Shown here: one piece after another, positions 33,501-44,396 of the stretch
Layout of the letters: every line of letters begins with the position of its first letter
Numbering within the stretch: the stretch's first letter is position 1
Assembly (NCBI RefSeq): GCF_000276665.1
Contig: NW_004955473.1
Span: forward strand, 250,545 to 314,544
Reading direction: 5' to 3'
DNA from: Chinchilla lanigera
Lineage: Eukaryota > Chordata > Mammalia > Rodentia > Chinchillidae
Length of the DNA: 64,000 nt
Position numbers and translations under genes: made by a program
The notes under the pieces: model-generated
Told to the model about the DNA's origin: nothing
What the model saw: the letters and a program-made list of their open reading frames with translations, nothing else
Database searches by the model: none

Positions 33501-34078
33501 AGTTTTGCATAGTTTTTTAAAAACACAATATATGATCTTGAGAGCAGTCCACATAGGTGCATGTTGATCTGGTTCATTCTCGCTGCTCAGCTGTAGCCTA
33601 GAGAACAACCAAGAAGCATTTAACTTATTCATCCTCCAGTCGATGGATCTTTAAGTTGTTTCCAGTATATCGTGGAAACAAACAACTTGCAGTGAACACT
33701 AGCACACGTGCGTGTACAGTGAATGGCAGCTCTCTAGAGTGCACACCTTCTGGCAAGTAGGAATTGTGGGTTACAGAGGATGCACACTTTCAGTGTGAGT
33801 TTTGGAGGCTTGCTCTCCAGTATAGCTCTACCCAATAACAGTCCCACCAATGGTGCATGTGTTGTCATGGTACCATAGCATTCACAATGTTGGAGTTTGA
33901 ACTTTTGCCAAAGTGTTCATATTTTGCTGTTGTTGTGGTTTATTTCTCTAAGTACCAGTGAGGATAAGCATTTTTGCATGTATTTGTAGACCATTCCAGT
34001 TTCTCTGTCAGCTTCTGTTGTATTCTTTCCCCATTTTCAGTTTAGGTTTGGTTATCTTCTAGAAATTGACTTGTAGTG

Positions 34079-34607
34079 CAGTAGACCCCTTTATCAAAGA
34101 GAGATACATTCCAGTACCCCCAATGGTGCCCAAAACCCCAGATAGTCCTGAACTCTACAGAATGTTTTCATACTTAGCAACCTCGGCATATGATTGCTTA
34201 TTCTTTCCTTATTAAATTGGGAACCTTTCACCTCTTCACTTGCTGGCTTCTCTTAGGCATATCCAAATTACCATCATTACGACTCTTGTGGTAGAGGGGC
34301 ATTATTAGGTAAAACAAGGATTAACAGAACACAAACCCTTGATATGCTGATAGCAACAGCTGTGAAGTGACTATGGCAAGTAGCTTGTACAGCATAGGGA
34401 AGTTGCACAAAGGGATGATTTACATCCCAGGAGGGATGGACCTGAGGGTGTGAGAGTTCATTACTTTACTCTACTCGGGACAGCGCGCAACTCAAAACAT
34501 GAATTCCTATATCTGTAATTCCTTTAATATTCTCTGATTACAGTTGATCATGGATAACTGAGAAGATGGAAAACAAAACTGCAGATAAGAGAGAGCTGTT
34601 GCGTGTA
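34079..34607. mobile_element. Tigger-type DNA transposon remnant nested in L1
   Basis: Starts CAGTAGACCCCTTTATC and near its right end has GATCATGGATAACTGA and AACTGCAGATAAGAGAGAG, the reversed form of a TTATCTGCAG-type terminus. An internal CAAAGGGATGATTTACATCC is typical of a Tigger relative. L1 sequence resumes on both sides. No intact transposase. Confidence 0.7.
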
Positions 34608-34671
34608 TTTTATGTCTTTTAGATGCTGCTTCTCTTTCAGTTGTGTGGCAAATGTCTCCTATGTCTTTAAC

Positions 34672-34805
34672 CTTATTTATTTATGTATAGTTTTAAAGAT
34701 AGAAGTCTCACTATGTTTTCTAAACTGGCTTCAAATTCCTGGACTTAAGTGAGCCCCGACCTCTGAGTAGCTGGACTACAAGTGCACATCACAGTGCCCA
34801 GCTTT
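34672..34805 (-). repeat. Diverged B1-like SINE
   Basis: GAAGTCTCACTATGTTTTC, CTTCAAATTCCTGGACTTAA and ACATCACAGTGCCCAGC are reversed 7SL-SINE landmarks. Confidence 0.65.
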
Positions 34806-35505
34806 CAGCTGTATAATGTGAGGCTTACTTGGATATTGTGATGTTTAATACAGTCACTTTTATCAGTCTTTTTAGTTAAAATTTGTGAGTTTTTAGTGTG
34901 TGATTAATTTCTCCCTATTGCAACATGATAGAGGTATTCTCTTATTGCATCAAAATGTTGTGAAAGTTTGCTTTTAACACTTAGATCTTTAATTCATTTG
35001 GAGTGGGTTTGAAGAATTTATCTAGTTGTATCTTTTGCCACATAATTTTAACACCATTTACTCAGTAATTTATACCATATCTCCATGATTTATGATTAAT
35101 TTCTGTCCTATATCTAGTGCTCATGTATCAATTTCTATCCTATATGTAGTTCTCATGTGTGTAGACATACATGAGTTGGTTTAGGTCCTTTTTATATTCT
35201 ACTACTCTATTTGTTTATCCATCAGCCAATACTATGCTGTTTTAACTGCTGCAACATTATCATTGGCCTTGGCAATCCGCCCTTCATCAGTCTTCTTCAA
35301 AATTGTCGTGCCTATTCTTGATGTTGAACTCTTCTTTTTAAATCTTACTGTCTATAAATTAGCTTGTTAAACTCTGAAATAAATCTTGTGATTTGGTTCA
35401 AATTGGATAGAGCTCACAGATCGGTGTGAAGAGAATCACTGTCTTTATGATGAGTCCTCCTTTACATGGATATAGCTCTCACATGTGAACTTTTTATTTC
35501 AATAG

Positions 35506-37990
35506 AACTTAGATTCTCAGGAAGACAGAAAGACTATACAGAGGGGTTCCTTGCACCATTTTCTCCCTGATTATATCTTACACAATGTATTGCTAGAGTA
35601 CAATATCAAAACCAGGAATATGACATGATACAGTGTGCATGTATAGTTCCATGCCATTTATTGCGTGTGTACATTTGTGCAACTACCTTTGCAGTCAGGC
35701 CGCAGAAGTATTCTGTCAGCCCAAAATATTCCCCATGCTGCCTTTACAGTTACACCTCCCCACCCTGTCTGGAATTCCCAGAAAATACTTCTCTCTTCTT
35801 CATTTCTATAATTTTTCCATTTCAAGAATGTTATATGAAGGGAATCTATCACATGCAACTTTTTGAAATTATCTTTTTCATTCATCATGATTCCTTGGAG
35901 ATCCCAAGTTGTTGTGTACACCAGCATAGTTCATAGTATGTATGCACTATAGTTTATTCAGTCATTTACACTGACGGACATTTTGGTTGTATCCATTTGG
36001 CATTTTCTGTTTGTTCTCTCTGCTTTTGTCTATTTTTCAATTCTTAGCTTGCTGTGGGTCATTTGAACAGCTTTTTAGCATTTCCTTTTGACTTATCAAC
36101 AGAGTCTCTACTGTATCCCTCTGCATGTTTTTTATGTGACTCTAGGCTTACATTATACATTTATAACTGATCACAGTCTACTGGTGCCATCATTTTACCT
36201 TTTAGAATAAAGTGTAAAACCTTTTCCTGCTTTATATTCCTTTTCTTCCCCAGCTTATAACTTACCTCAAATATTTCTTTTATGTACATTAACATATCAG
36301 GGAATGTTTTCCTTTTTGCTTCAACGGTCAACCATAATTTAGAAAACTCACAAAAAGAAGAAAACCTATTATATTTATGCATATATTTTGCACTTTCTTT
36401 GTTCCTTCCTTCCTGACGCTCCAAGACTCTTCCTATCATTTATTTCTGTTTGGAGTACTTCCTTTAGTCATTCTTTAAAGTTTGTTGTGCTAGTGCTAAG
36501 TTCTTTTAGTTTTCCTTTATCTGAGAATGTCTTGACTTCCCTTTTATTCCTGGAGGATATTTTTGCTGGATGTAGAATTCAATGCTGGAAGTTCTTTTTC
36601 TGTCAGCACTTGAAAAATGTCACACTACTTCCTTGAAACTTCCATAGGTTCTGATGAGAAATCTACAGTCATTTGGATTTTTCTTCCCTTATAGATAAGG
36701 TGTACTTTCTCTCTGGCTGCTGACGGGATTTTTTTCCTCTGTTTTTATATTCAGAACTTTGACTATGATGTGCTTTAACCTAAATTTATTTGAGTTTATC
36801 CAATTTGGGATTTACTCAGCATCTTGAATCTATAGGTTTATGGCCTTTGCAAAATTTGAGAAGATTTCAGCCACTGATTGTTTCTTCGAATACTTTTTCA
36901 TCCCTGTCTTTTTTCTCTCCTTTTATTCTGGGAATCTTTTGTCGTAGTACCACAGGTGCCTGATTCTCTGTTCATATATTTTTAGTCTAATTTTTCTCTC
37001 ATGTTTGTACTGGGTGACTTTGATTTGTCAGTCTTCAAGTTTAGTGCTTCTTTTCACTGCCTCCTCCGTTCTGCTATTGAGCATAGCCACTGAGTTGTTG
37101 TTGTTTTACTATGTCAGTTCTGAAATTTCCATTAGGTTTTTCTTTGTATCCTTTATTTCACTGAGGATGTTTTTGTCCTTTCTCTCAAGTGTGCTTGCAA
37201 TTTCTTGTTCAATGTTTTCATGATGCTGCTTTGACATCTTTTTTGGAAAATTCTAATATCTGTGTTGCTCAATCTTCAATTATTTTTTATTCAAGTTGAG
37301 ATTGTCCTGGTTTGGGGCATTACAACTGATTTTGATTAAATATCTGACATTTGGGGTACTGTAGTACGAGACCCTGGGTCTTATCTAAATCTTCTCTTTT
37401 AGCAGACCTCTGACCCTACTCCAGTGGTGGGAGAAGGGACAGCACCTCATTACATCAGCTAGCGGAGGAAGTTCAGGCTCCCCATGTGGCCTTCACTGGC
37501 ACTGCGGGGCAGAAGCAGCTGATTTCACTCCCAGCTGCCCACTCTGCCCTCTTTGACACCACATTGGCTAGGTGGTTGGGAGGACGGGACACCTCATTAT
37601 GGACAGAGGCTTCCCACTCAGCCTTTGCCCACTTGAGTGGAAGTGGGAGCGCACTATTTTGTGGGAGTGTTTGAATGAAATACAGAGCAGCTATTGTTAA
37701 GAGTTTTCTGTCCCCATAGGTTTCTCCTTTTCTGATACTTTGGCTTGAGAGAGCAGGCCTTTATTTTTTGTCTGTGCTTGTTGGGGTTTCTGAGATGCCA
37801 GCTTCCCTAGCACTGAGCCTGGGATATATAAGACCCTAAGAAAATAAGGATTCATCAGTATGTTTCCGCAGTTCCCAAGGTCCCTGGAGTCTACCCTCTT
37901 ATCTCTGTCAGAGGCTTTTTATGTTCATTTTCTATATAATTGTGAGGGTCTTTATCTATACCTGGTAACTCTTTCAAAATTTTGCATAAT
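35506..37990 (-). repeat. L1M-class LINE, antisense, long 3' region
   Basis: A new reversed 3' UTR starts here (CAAAACCAGGAATATGACAT, TTTCAAGAATGTTATATGAA, GATTCCTTGGAGATCCCAAG). It continues through GAGAATGTCTTGACTTCCC, TGATGAGAAATCTACAGTC, TTCTGAAATTTCCATTAGG and GTTGAGATTGTCCTGGTTTG, which recur in old L1 elements. Frames are broken throughout. Confidence 0.7.
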
Positions 37991-38109
37991 TTCCTCCATA
38001 AAAGTCTTACCAAACTGTTCTCGGGGGTAACCAGACTTCACAATAATTGAATGAATGAAAGCGGTCATCACTCTGTCATGTGTGTCAGGAAGTACCTAAA
38101 GATACTTTT

Positions 38110-39105
38110 TAAATGTTTCTTCGGTGCTACTCACACACCACTCAGACTCCGAGCTCCTTGCTAGTCACGTGTATTGTAAATAATGTCATGCCTTTTAAAA
38201 TTGCATATTCTAATTGGTTATTTCTGGCATATATGATACTGATTTTCATATTAATATATTCAGCCCCTTTGTTGAATGCTCTTGTTAACTCTAGTAGTGT
38301 CTAGGTTCTCTTGCATTTTTTCTCTTGCGTTTTCTATGCAGGAACCATATCATCTACAAGAATGTTTCTTTCTTCCTTTCCTATCTATCATCTATCTATC
38401 TATCTCTATCTACCTATATTTATCTATTTCTTTTGCTATACATTATGTTTGCTGAGTCTTAAGTTAATAGTCAGAAAGAAATAGTAATGACAGCAGTAGT
38501 AAGGCCTTTATGAAGAAAATTATGACAATTTTTAAACATCATTCAAAGTACAGATAAAATCGCTGACTACTGTATATAAAGTGAACATTAAAAAAAACTG
38601 ACAGAGAAAAGAGGGCAGACTCCCTGGGACCTTGGGAACTGAGAAAACATTGCTACTTTTTTCTGAATTGTGAAGTAAATGCTTGTCCTGTTTTATCATT
38701 GTGTATGATATTATCATAGTGTTTTTGTAGATACTTTTTGTCACACTGAAGGAATTTCTCTTCATTGCTGATTTTCCGGGATTTTTAAAAATTATGAAAG
38801 AGTGTTTTACCTTTTTCTGCATATTTGTGGTAATCACTTGCTTTCTCACTTTTCATTTACTTGGGTAGTGAGTTATATGGGTAGATTTTTCAAATGGAAA
38901 ACCATCCTGCATTCCTGGGATATATTTTGCACGGTCATATGCATATGTGGATTTGTATTCATCATATTTTATTTCAGAATTTTGTATCTACAGTCATGAG
39001 AGGGTTTGACCAATGTTTTTCTTTCTTATACTGTGCTTGTCTGATGCTGGGATCAAAGTATAGTAGGTTTATAAAAGAAGTGTGAGAACTCTTTTCTTCT
39101 GTTAT
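38110..39105 (-). repeat. L1 ORF2 remnant, antisense
   Basis: TGTTAACTCTAGTAGTGTCT, GAACCATATCATCTACAAGA, ACCTTTTTCTGCATATTTGT and CCATCCTGCATTCCTGGGAT are the reversed reverse-transcriptase region of L1 in order. Interrupted by stops and a TCTA microsatellite. Confidence 0.75.
38381..38430. repeat. (CTAT)n microsatellite
   Basis: Imperfect CTAT/CATC units for about 50 bp inside L1 sequence. Confidence 0.9.
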
Positions 39106-40329
39106 TATTTACTGGGCTAAACAATGGTTATTTCATTTATTTTCAAATTTATTAGCATGGGGTTATTTATAACATTTTAAGATTCTTATATCTTCAGTAT
39201 ATCTATTGTCAGATTAAATTTGGATAATTATATAATCTTATCTAAATGTTCCTTTTTTTTTAAATGTTCCTTTTTATGGGTCAGTGAACCTTCTTTAACC
39301 CTAATGATATTTTACTATGAAGTTTTAAAATCTCATATAAGTATAGTTGTACAAGTTTCTTTTGGTTAGTATTTACCTAGTTTATAGCTTTCTATTCATT
39401 ATTTTTAAACTATCTGTGGGGTATTACAGAGTGTCACTATCTATGGATGTTTCTTAAAAGCATTATTAGGCTGATCTTAACATGCTTGTATTTATTGTAA
39501 GTTCAGTTAAATTTATTTTTTGATTTTACTTATTTTCTACTATTATGTTTTGCACTTCTTCCTTTTAATTCTTTCCTTGCCTTTACTGGATTGATTAAAT
39601 TTTTATCTCCTCTGTATCCTTCTAAATTTTTGGAAATTGAATTTCTGTTATTTAGTTGTTACCCTTAAATTTTTATATGCACCTACAATCTAGACAAAAT
39701 TTCAAGTTAATGTCTATTTCTATTCATCCCTTAAATAATGAAATAAACTTAGTATGTTTTAACTCCAGCCTTCTACTTTGCATTTTGAATGTGACACTTG
39801 GGCAATATTTTGGTGCCACCTTACTCTTCACTGCCACCCAAAGTGGTCATTTATATTTATTGTTATTGGGATTTTTATCCTGTTTTTAAAGATCTTTATC
39901 AAGATATCAGTCACTAAAATTTCATCCCAAAAGGAGCCGCATTTTTGCAATTGAGGCTGTTTCAATTTGCCCACACATTTTCCAAGTTTTTCACTCCATT
40001 GTTTTCTGAGCCCCGGTCTTTTATTCTGGGTTCATTTTCTTCTTGATACATCCTTTAAATAGTAATTTTTTTTGTAATATCTGTAGCTGGAAAACTCGGT
40101 AAGTTTTTGATTGAAGAGGTTTCAATTGTTTTCAGTTGTGAATTATAGTTCAACTCAATAAAATTTTATGTTTATGAGTATTTACCCTTGTAAATATTAT
40201 GCCACTGTCTTCTGAGCGCTACTGGTGCTAATGGGAAGTCTGTTGATTATTATCTATTGTCTGTGTAGTCTTTTTATGTCTATCAATTTTTAAATGTAGT
40301 CTTCTCTCAGGTTATCTTAAGAATGTTTT
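39106..40329 (-). repeat. AT-rich L1-like remnant, antisense (probable)
   Basis: T-rich sequence with L1-type phrases such as CCACTGTCTTCTGAGCG and GCTAATGGGAAGTCTGTTGA. Large parts of 39100-39950 are too diverged for me to place securely. Confidence 0.5.
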
Positions 40330-40445
40330 TTTTTTTTTTGGTTTTTTTTTTTTTTTTTTTGGTTTTTCTCCGGTACCGGCAACCGAACTCACGACCTTGC
40401 GCTTGCCAGGCAGGCGCTTTGCCGCTGAGCTAAATCCCCAGCCCC
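40330..40445 (-). repeat. Young ID SINE with perfect target duplication
   Basis: The minus strand reads GGGGCTGGGGATTTAGCTCA, GCCTGGCAAGCGCAAGG, a GAGTTCGGTTGCC B box and an A-rich tail broken by CC. AAGAATGTTTT flanks it at 40319-40329 and 40446-40456. Recently active subfamily. Confidence 0.95.
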
Positions 40446-40615
40446 AAGAATGTTTTGTTTTAACCATGATGTGTCTGGGTTACTTATTTTTATTCATGTT
40501 ATGACTTTGGCTTCTTCAATCTGAGTTCCTATTGCCTTACAAGGAGTACACCCGTACTGTTTTCAATGTAAAGTTTCATTTTTTAAAAAAAAAAAAAAGT
40601 GAGGCAGGATCTGAA
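40446..40615 (-). repeat. L1-like remnant, antisense, right part
   Basis: TAACCATGATGTGTCTGGGT and TGGCTTCTTCAATCTGAGTT continue the L1 sequence on the other side of the ID insertion. An A run at 40583-40599 follows. Confidence 0.6.
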
Positions 40616-40618
40616 GAA

Positions 40619-40965
40619 ACTGTCTTAGTCACTTTCCTCATCGCTGAGACACAGTACCCCACATCCACAACTTAAAGAAGAGGTGGTTTATTTTGGCTCC
40701 ATAGTCCGCTGGCTCCAAGGCAGGAAGTGTGGCAGAGGGCATAGCAGAGGAATAGCTGCTTGTGGCATGGCATCCAAGGAGCAGAGAGTCAAGGAAAGAG
40801 ACAGGAAGGGAGACAAGCCCTTCCGGGTCACACCCACAGTGACCTGCATCTTCAGACCAGACCCCACCTCCTAACAGCGAGTCAACGCTAAGCCAGTCAC
40901 CCTCCCCTACCCCCCTCCCATGAGTGCCTGAGGCTCTGGGGGGCATCTAGATCTAAATCATAGCA
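40619..40965 (-). repeat. MaLR-type solitary LTR, antisense
   Basis: CTGTCTTAGTCACTTTCCTC, GGTGGTTTATTTTGGCTCC, AAGGAAAGAGACAGGAAGGG, CACCTCCTAACAGCGAGTC and CATCTAGATCTAAATCATAG are in the order of a reversed rodent MaLR LTR. No internal region. Confidence 0.8.
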
Positions 40966-41419
40966 TGTGCTCACCTTGCAGAACATATACTAGATATAGG
41001 ACGTAATTGACACTAACCAAAACACCCCTTCTAATCATTAATATTTTCCTAGTATTTTATAATTGTCTTGCCTATACATATTTAACACCTTTCCTTTTTT
41101 TCTTTGGTCACATTCTTCTCAAGTTTTTCTAAAGCATTCAACTTTTATTTAAATAGTCTTCATTTTCACACTCACTTATCATCTATTTATAGACTATTTC
41201 TTTAAGTTATATAGCTCAACCGGCATAAACAATACTGGGGACAAACAATTAGCTCTTAGTAAATGCACAATTTATCTGATGTGAGCAAAAGTGCATGGGT
41301 GAATTAAGGAGTAGCTTACTGGCCTCAAGCATTTACACAACTTCATGTAATATAACTTATTGGGGAAATTGGATGAGTTTACTAGCCAGAACAGTAAATA
41401 AAGATGAGATTAGAGATTT
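40966..41419. other. AT-rich sequence, unplaced
   Basis: Possibly more decayed L1, but I see no secure landmarks. Confidence 0.35.
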
Positions 41420-41511
41420 ATTTATGTATTTATTTCTTGGTACCAGGAATCAAACTCAGGACCTTGAGCTTGCCAGGCAGGCACTTGTGCCACTGAGCTA
41501 CATCCACAGCC
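41420..41511 (-). repeat. ID-type SINE
   Basis: GGTACCAGGAATCAAACTC, CTTGCCAGGCAGGCACTTG and CACTGAGCTACATCCACAGC are a reversed ID element with a T/A-rich tail. Confidence 0.85.
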
Positions 41512-41665
41512 TGAGATAAGAGGTTTAAAAAACCTTCCACTGTATTGAGCACATACTATGCATAAAGTACTGATTTCAGATATCAGAGATACATTGATGA
41601 ACAAGATAGAGAAGGTATTGCTCTAATGGATCAAGAGAAGAATAAATAAGTAAATAGATATATAA

Positions 41666-41885
41666 AGCCAGATGTGCTGCTGTATACCTGTAATTCCAGA
41701 TACCCAGAAGGCTGACACAGGAGGATGACAAATTTGAGCTCGGCCTGGGAAACTTAGTGAGACCGTGTCTGGAAATAAAAACTTTGAAAAAGGTCTGGGG
41801 ATGTATCCCAGAAGTGGAGTGCTTTTCCAGTGTTTGTGAGGCTCTGGGTTCAATCCCCAGCACCACAAAACAAGCAAATAAATAT
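41666..41885 (+). repeat. B1-dID composite SINE
   Basis: AAGCCAGATGTGCTGCTG start, CTGTAATTCCAGATACCC, GGCCTGGGAAACTTAGTGAG, then an A-rich linker, CTGGGGATGTATCCCAG and GGTTCAATCCCCAGCACC. Confidence 0.88.
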
Positions 41886-42378
41886 TTTTGGATAATCGTA
41901 AGCACTATGAAGGCAATAAGAGCAATGGAAAAAGGAGATAACTGAAGTATGGAGGCTACTGTATATGAGATAAAGACCACTTGGTCGGTGAAACATAAGC
42001 TGCAATGTGAAAAATAAGGAGATAGACACCTGAAAATCCAGGAGGAGGGTGTTATGGACAAAGGAAGCATTCCTGACCCAAGGCAGGAATAAATTGAATG
42101 TGTTCAAAGAATAGAAAGAAGGTCTGTATGGTTGATACGTAACTAGCGAAAGGAAGTAAATATGAGATGAGGCAGAAGAATTAGAGGCTTAGAAGAAACA
42201 ACATTTTGTGGACTTGCAATGAATTTTTATTCAATCTCAAATGTGATTTGAAAAAATCAAGGGCTTTAAACAAGGAGTCAAAAGATCTGATTTATGTCTT
42301 TAAAGGAGAGCTTTGGCTACTGTGTAGACAAAGGACTGTTGACCAGCAACAGGGAAGCTGAGGGCCAAGTTAAGAGGT

Positions 42379-42762
42379 TCTCTTAGTCTGTGCCACTGTA
42401 ACAAAATAACTCAGACTACATAAAGAACATAGATTTATTTCCCACAGACTGAAGTCTAGGGTATCCAAATCAAGAGGCTGGCAGATTTCCTGTCTGCTGA
42501 GGATCCAGCTCTGCTTCCAAGATGTAACTTTGTTGCTCTGTCTTCCAGAAGGGGAAAACATTATTATATCTTGTCGGAACACTACATCATTATGAGATGG
42601 AAGGGCAGAAGAAATGAAAAGAGATGAATTCCCTTCAAGCTCTTTTAGGAGAGCACTTAGGCTCATTCATGACTCAGTCAGTTAAACTCCACATCTCTCA
42701 ATACTCTACTGGTGATTAATTTTCATTTGAGCTTTGGAGGGGACAAAACATTTAAACCATGT
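42379..42762 (-). repeat. MLT1/MST-like MaLR LTR, antisense
   Basis: TCTTAGTCTGTGCCACTGTA, CATAGATTTATTTCCCACAG, ACTACATCATTATGAGATGG and TTTGGAGGGGACAAAACATT are reversed MaLR LTR landmarks. Confidence 0.85.
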
Positions 42763-42862
42763 CAAGGGTTAAGGCAGTAGCCTGGCTGAGAGACTGGAGT
42801 GGCTTGAAATAAGATGGTAATAAGGTAATGCAGCAGTAAACATATAGAGAAAGGTAGAGGTT

Positions 42863-43230
42863 TGTTATGGTTTGTGTCTGGATGTCCCCCACAAAGCTTC
42901 ATGGAGTCATGGGGGGGTGCTTTTCAGAGGTGGTTGGTTGGTTCATTGTCTAGTGCTAGGATTAGTGATGTGAATGCTACACCTGCCCTAGGGCAGGTAG
43001 CCTGCACACAATATAAGGGAGGGAATGAGGCTTGCTCTTTTCCCCTTTTGGCTCCTGTTGCTTTTGTTTCTTCCTGCCGCCTTGAACTGTTGCCCCTGTG
43101 CCATCCCACTCTGCCTTGGAAGCAGCTGATTATGGGCTGAAAGCTCCACAAACTATGAGCTAAATAAATCTTTTTCCTTTAACTTTGGGTGTTGGGCATT
43201 TTGTCCCAGCAGTGAAAGAAAAGTAACTAT
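42863..43230 (+). repeat. MaLR-type solitary LTR, sense
   Basis: TGTTATGGTTTGTGTCTGGA start, CATGGAGTCATGGGGGGG, GCAGCTGATTATGGGCTGA, GAGCTAAATAAATC (AATAAA signal) and TTTTGTCCCAGCAGTGAAAG up to TAACTAT. A complete LTR with no internal region. Confidence 0.88.
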
Positions 43231-43655
43231 GAAGATTTAAAATATATTTTGGAGATGAACTTGAAAAAAACTTGATAAATCCCAATATATGGGGACTGAG
43301 TATAAGGAAAACAGCTGGGACCAGGTTGATGCCTTGTTTTGGCCTGAGTAACTGTGTGGAAGACCAGGTAGGAATATATTTCAAGAGTAGAATAAAGAAT
43401 GTGACCTTTTGGTCACATTATATTTGGAATTCTATTACAGATATCCAAGGAGATATTTTAAGAAAATAGTGGGATACATGAGTCTAGAGCTCAAGGGGAG
43501 ATGCCAAGATTATAGATATAAATTTGTGGTCATTAGCATATAAATAGTATTTAAAGCCATAGGATTCTAAGAGATCATCTAGAGTCCAGAGAAGCTAGAA
43601 AAGAGGAAGGAGGACTCGGCTTAGGATATTTTAACATTTACAGATCAAATAAAGA

Positions 43656-43817
43656 AGGGAACTGGGAATGCTGGTACATGCCTGTAATCCCAGCACTCAG
43701 GAGGCTGAGGCAGGAGGATCACTGCAGGTCTGAGGCCTGCCTGGGCTAAAAGTGAGTTCAAGGCCAGCCTGAACTGCATAGAGAACTCTGTCTCGAAGGG
43801 ACAAAAAAAAAAAATAA
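43656..43817 (+). repeat. B1-type SINE with internal duplication
   Basis: TGCCTGTAATCCCAGCACTC, GCCTGCCTGGGCTAAAAGTG followed by AAGGCCAGCCTGAACTGC, CTGTCTC and an A run. Confidence 0.92.
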
Positions 43818-43945
43818 AGGGAAAGACAACAAAAGAGAATGAGAATACACAGTAAGCAAGGAGTAAAACTAGGAATTGATCTCAAAAGATGATTAATTGA
43901 CCAAATATGTAAAGATATAAATGTACAAATATATTCATCACAGTA

Positions 43946-44396
43946 TAGTTTTCCCTCAGTATCCATCATCGATTGGACTCTGTGCAGATGCCAACCTCCT
44001 CAAACACTCAAGTCCTTCATATAAAACGGTGTAATATTTGCATGCAACCTGCACGTCTCCTCCCCCATACTCCAAATAATCCCTAGATTACATATAGACT
44101 GAGTACAATGAGAATGCTACGTAAGCAGTTGGGAAAACATTATTGTTTAGACAATAATGACCAAAAAATCCATACGTGTTCAGTATAGATGCAACCATTG
44201 TGGGCCTAACACAGTAATGGTGAACCTTTTAGAGCTTTAAATGATACAATCTGCTGTGGCACATGTGCCATAGGTTCGCGACAACTGGCCTAATACATAA
44301 TATACATCAGCTCCAACATACTTTTTTTCAAATATTTTCAATCCACAATTGGCTGAATCTGTGGATGTGGAACCCATGGATATGGAGGGATGACTG
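43946..44396. mobile_element. Tigger/MER2-like MITE nested in L1, carrying a hAT MITE
   Basis: The left end, TAGTTTTCCCTCAGTATCC, is the inverted match of the right end, GGATATGGAGGGATGACTG, with TA at 43944-43945 and 44397-44398. Internal AAACGGTGTAATATTTGCAT, CTAGATTACATATAGACTG and TGTTTAGACAATAATGACC are typical of MER2/Tigger-derived elements. Without the inner insertion it is about 367 bp. No transposase frame. Confidence 0.85.
44212..44287 (+). mobile_element. 76-bp hAT MITE, copy 1, nested in Tigger
   Basis: It starts CAGTAATGGTGAACC and ends GGTTCGCGACAACTG. The ends are inverted repeats. The 8-bp flanks are GCCTAACA (44204-44211) and GCCTAATA (44288-44295), identical but for one transition, the signature of hAT transposition. 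The interior is shared with 58602-58682. There is no coding capacity. Confidence 0.88.

Larger units (their letters stand above)
33230..35505 (-). repeat. L1M LINE, antisense, with three nested insertions
   Basis: Reversed L1M landmarks are in order: GATAAGTTTTCTTCCAGGC, GTGCATGTTGATCTGGTTCA, GGATCTTTAAGTTGTTTCCA, GTCCCACCAATGGTGCATG, GAGGATAAGCATTTTTGCA, TTAATTCATTTGGAGTGGG and GCAACATTATCATTGGCCTT. The span covers the 3' UTR into ORF2. It is cut by a B1 (33328-33500), a Tigger-type element (34079-34607) and an old SINE (34672-34805). Confidence 0.8.
41545..43650 (-). repeat. Long ancient repeat (L2-like) split by three younger insertions
   Basis: It begins with GAGCACATACTATGCATAAA and resumes after each insertion in one order: GAGCTTTGGCTACTGTGTAG, ACTGGAGTGGCTTGAAATAA, TATCCAAGGAGATATTTTAA, GAGTCTAGAGCTCAAGGGGA, TAGTATTTAAAGCCATAGGA. 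The insertions are a B1-dID (41666-41885), an antisense MaLR LTR (42379-42762) and a sense MaLR LTR (42863-43230). The 3' end resembles reversed L2; the family of the rest is uncertain. Confidence 0.55.

Noticed and set aside
36388..37223. Hydrophobic open frames resembling transmembrane proteins
   Set aside because: Same cause: reversed, T-rich L1M sequence.
38381..38430. Repeated TCTA units as a possible CRISPR-like array
   Set aside because: It is a short tandem microsatellite without spacers, in mammalian DNA.
41576..42070. 164-codon minus-strand frame
   Set aside because: It lies in a B1-dID SINE and an old repeat; the peptide is antisense SINE translation.
42863..43230. Possible endogenous retrovirus with genes
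   Set aside because: It is a solitary MaLR LTR. No gag, pol or env-like internal sequence adjoins this or any other LTR in the window.
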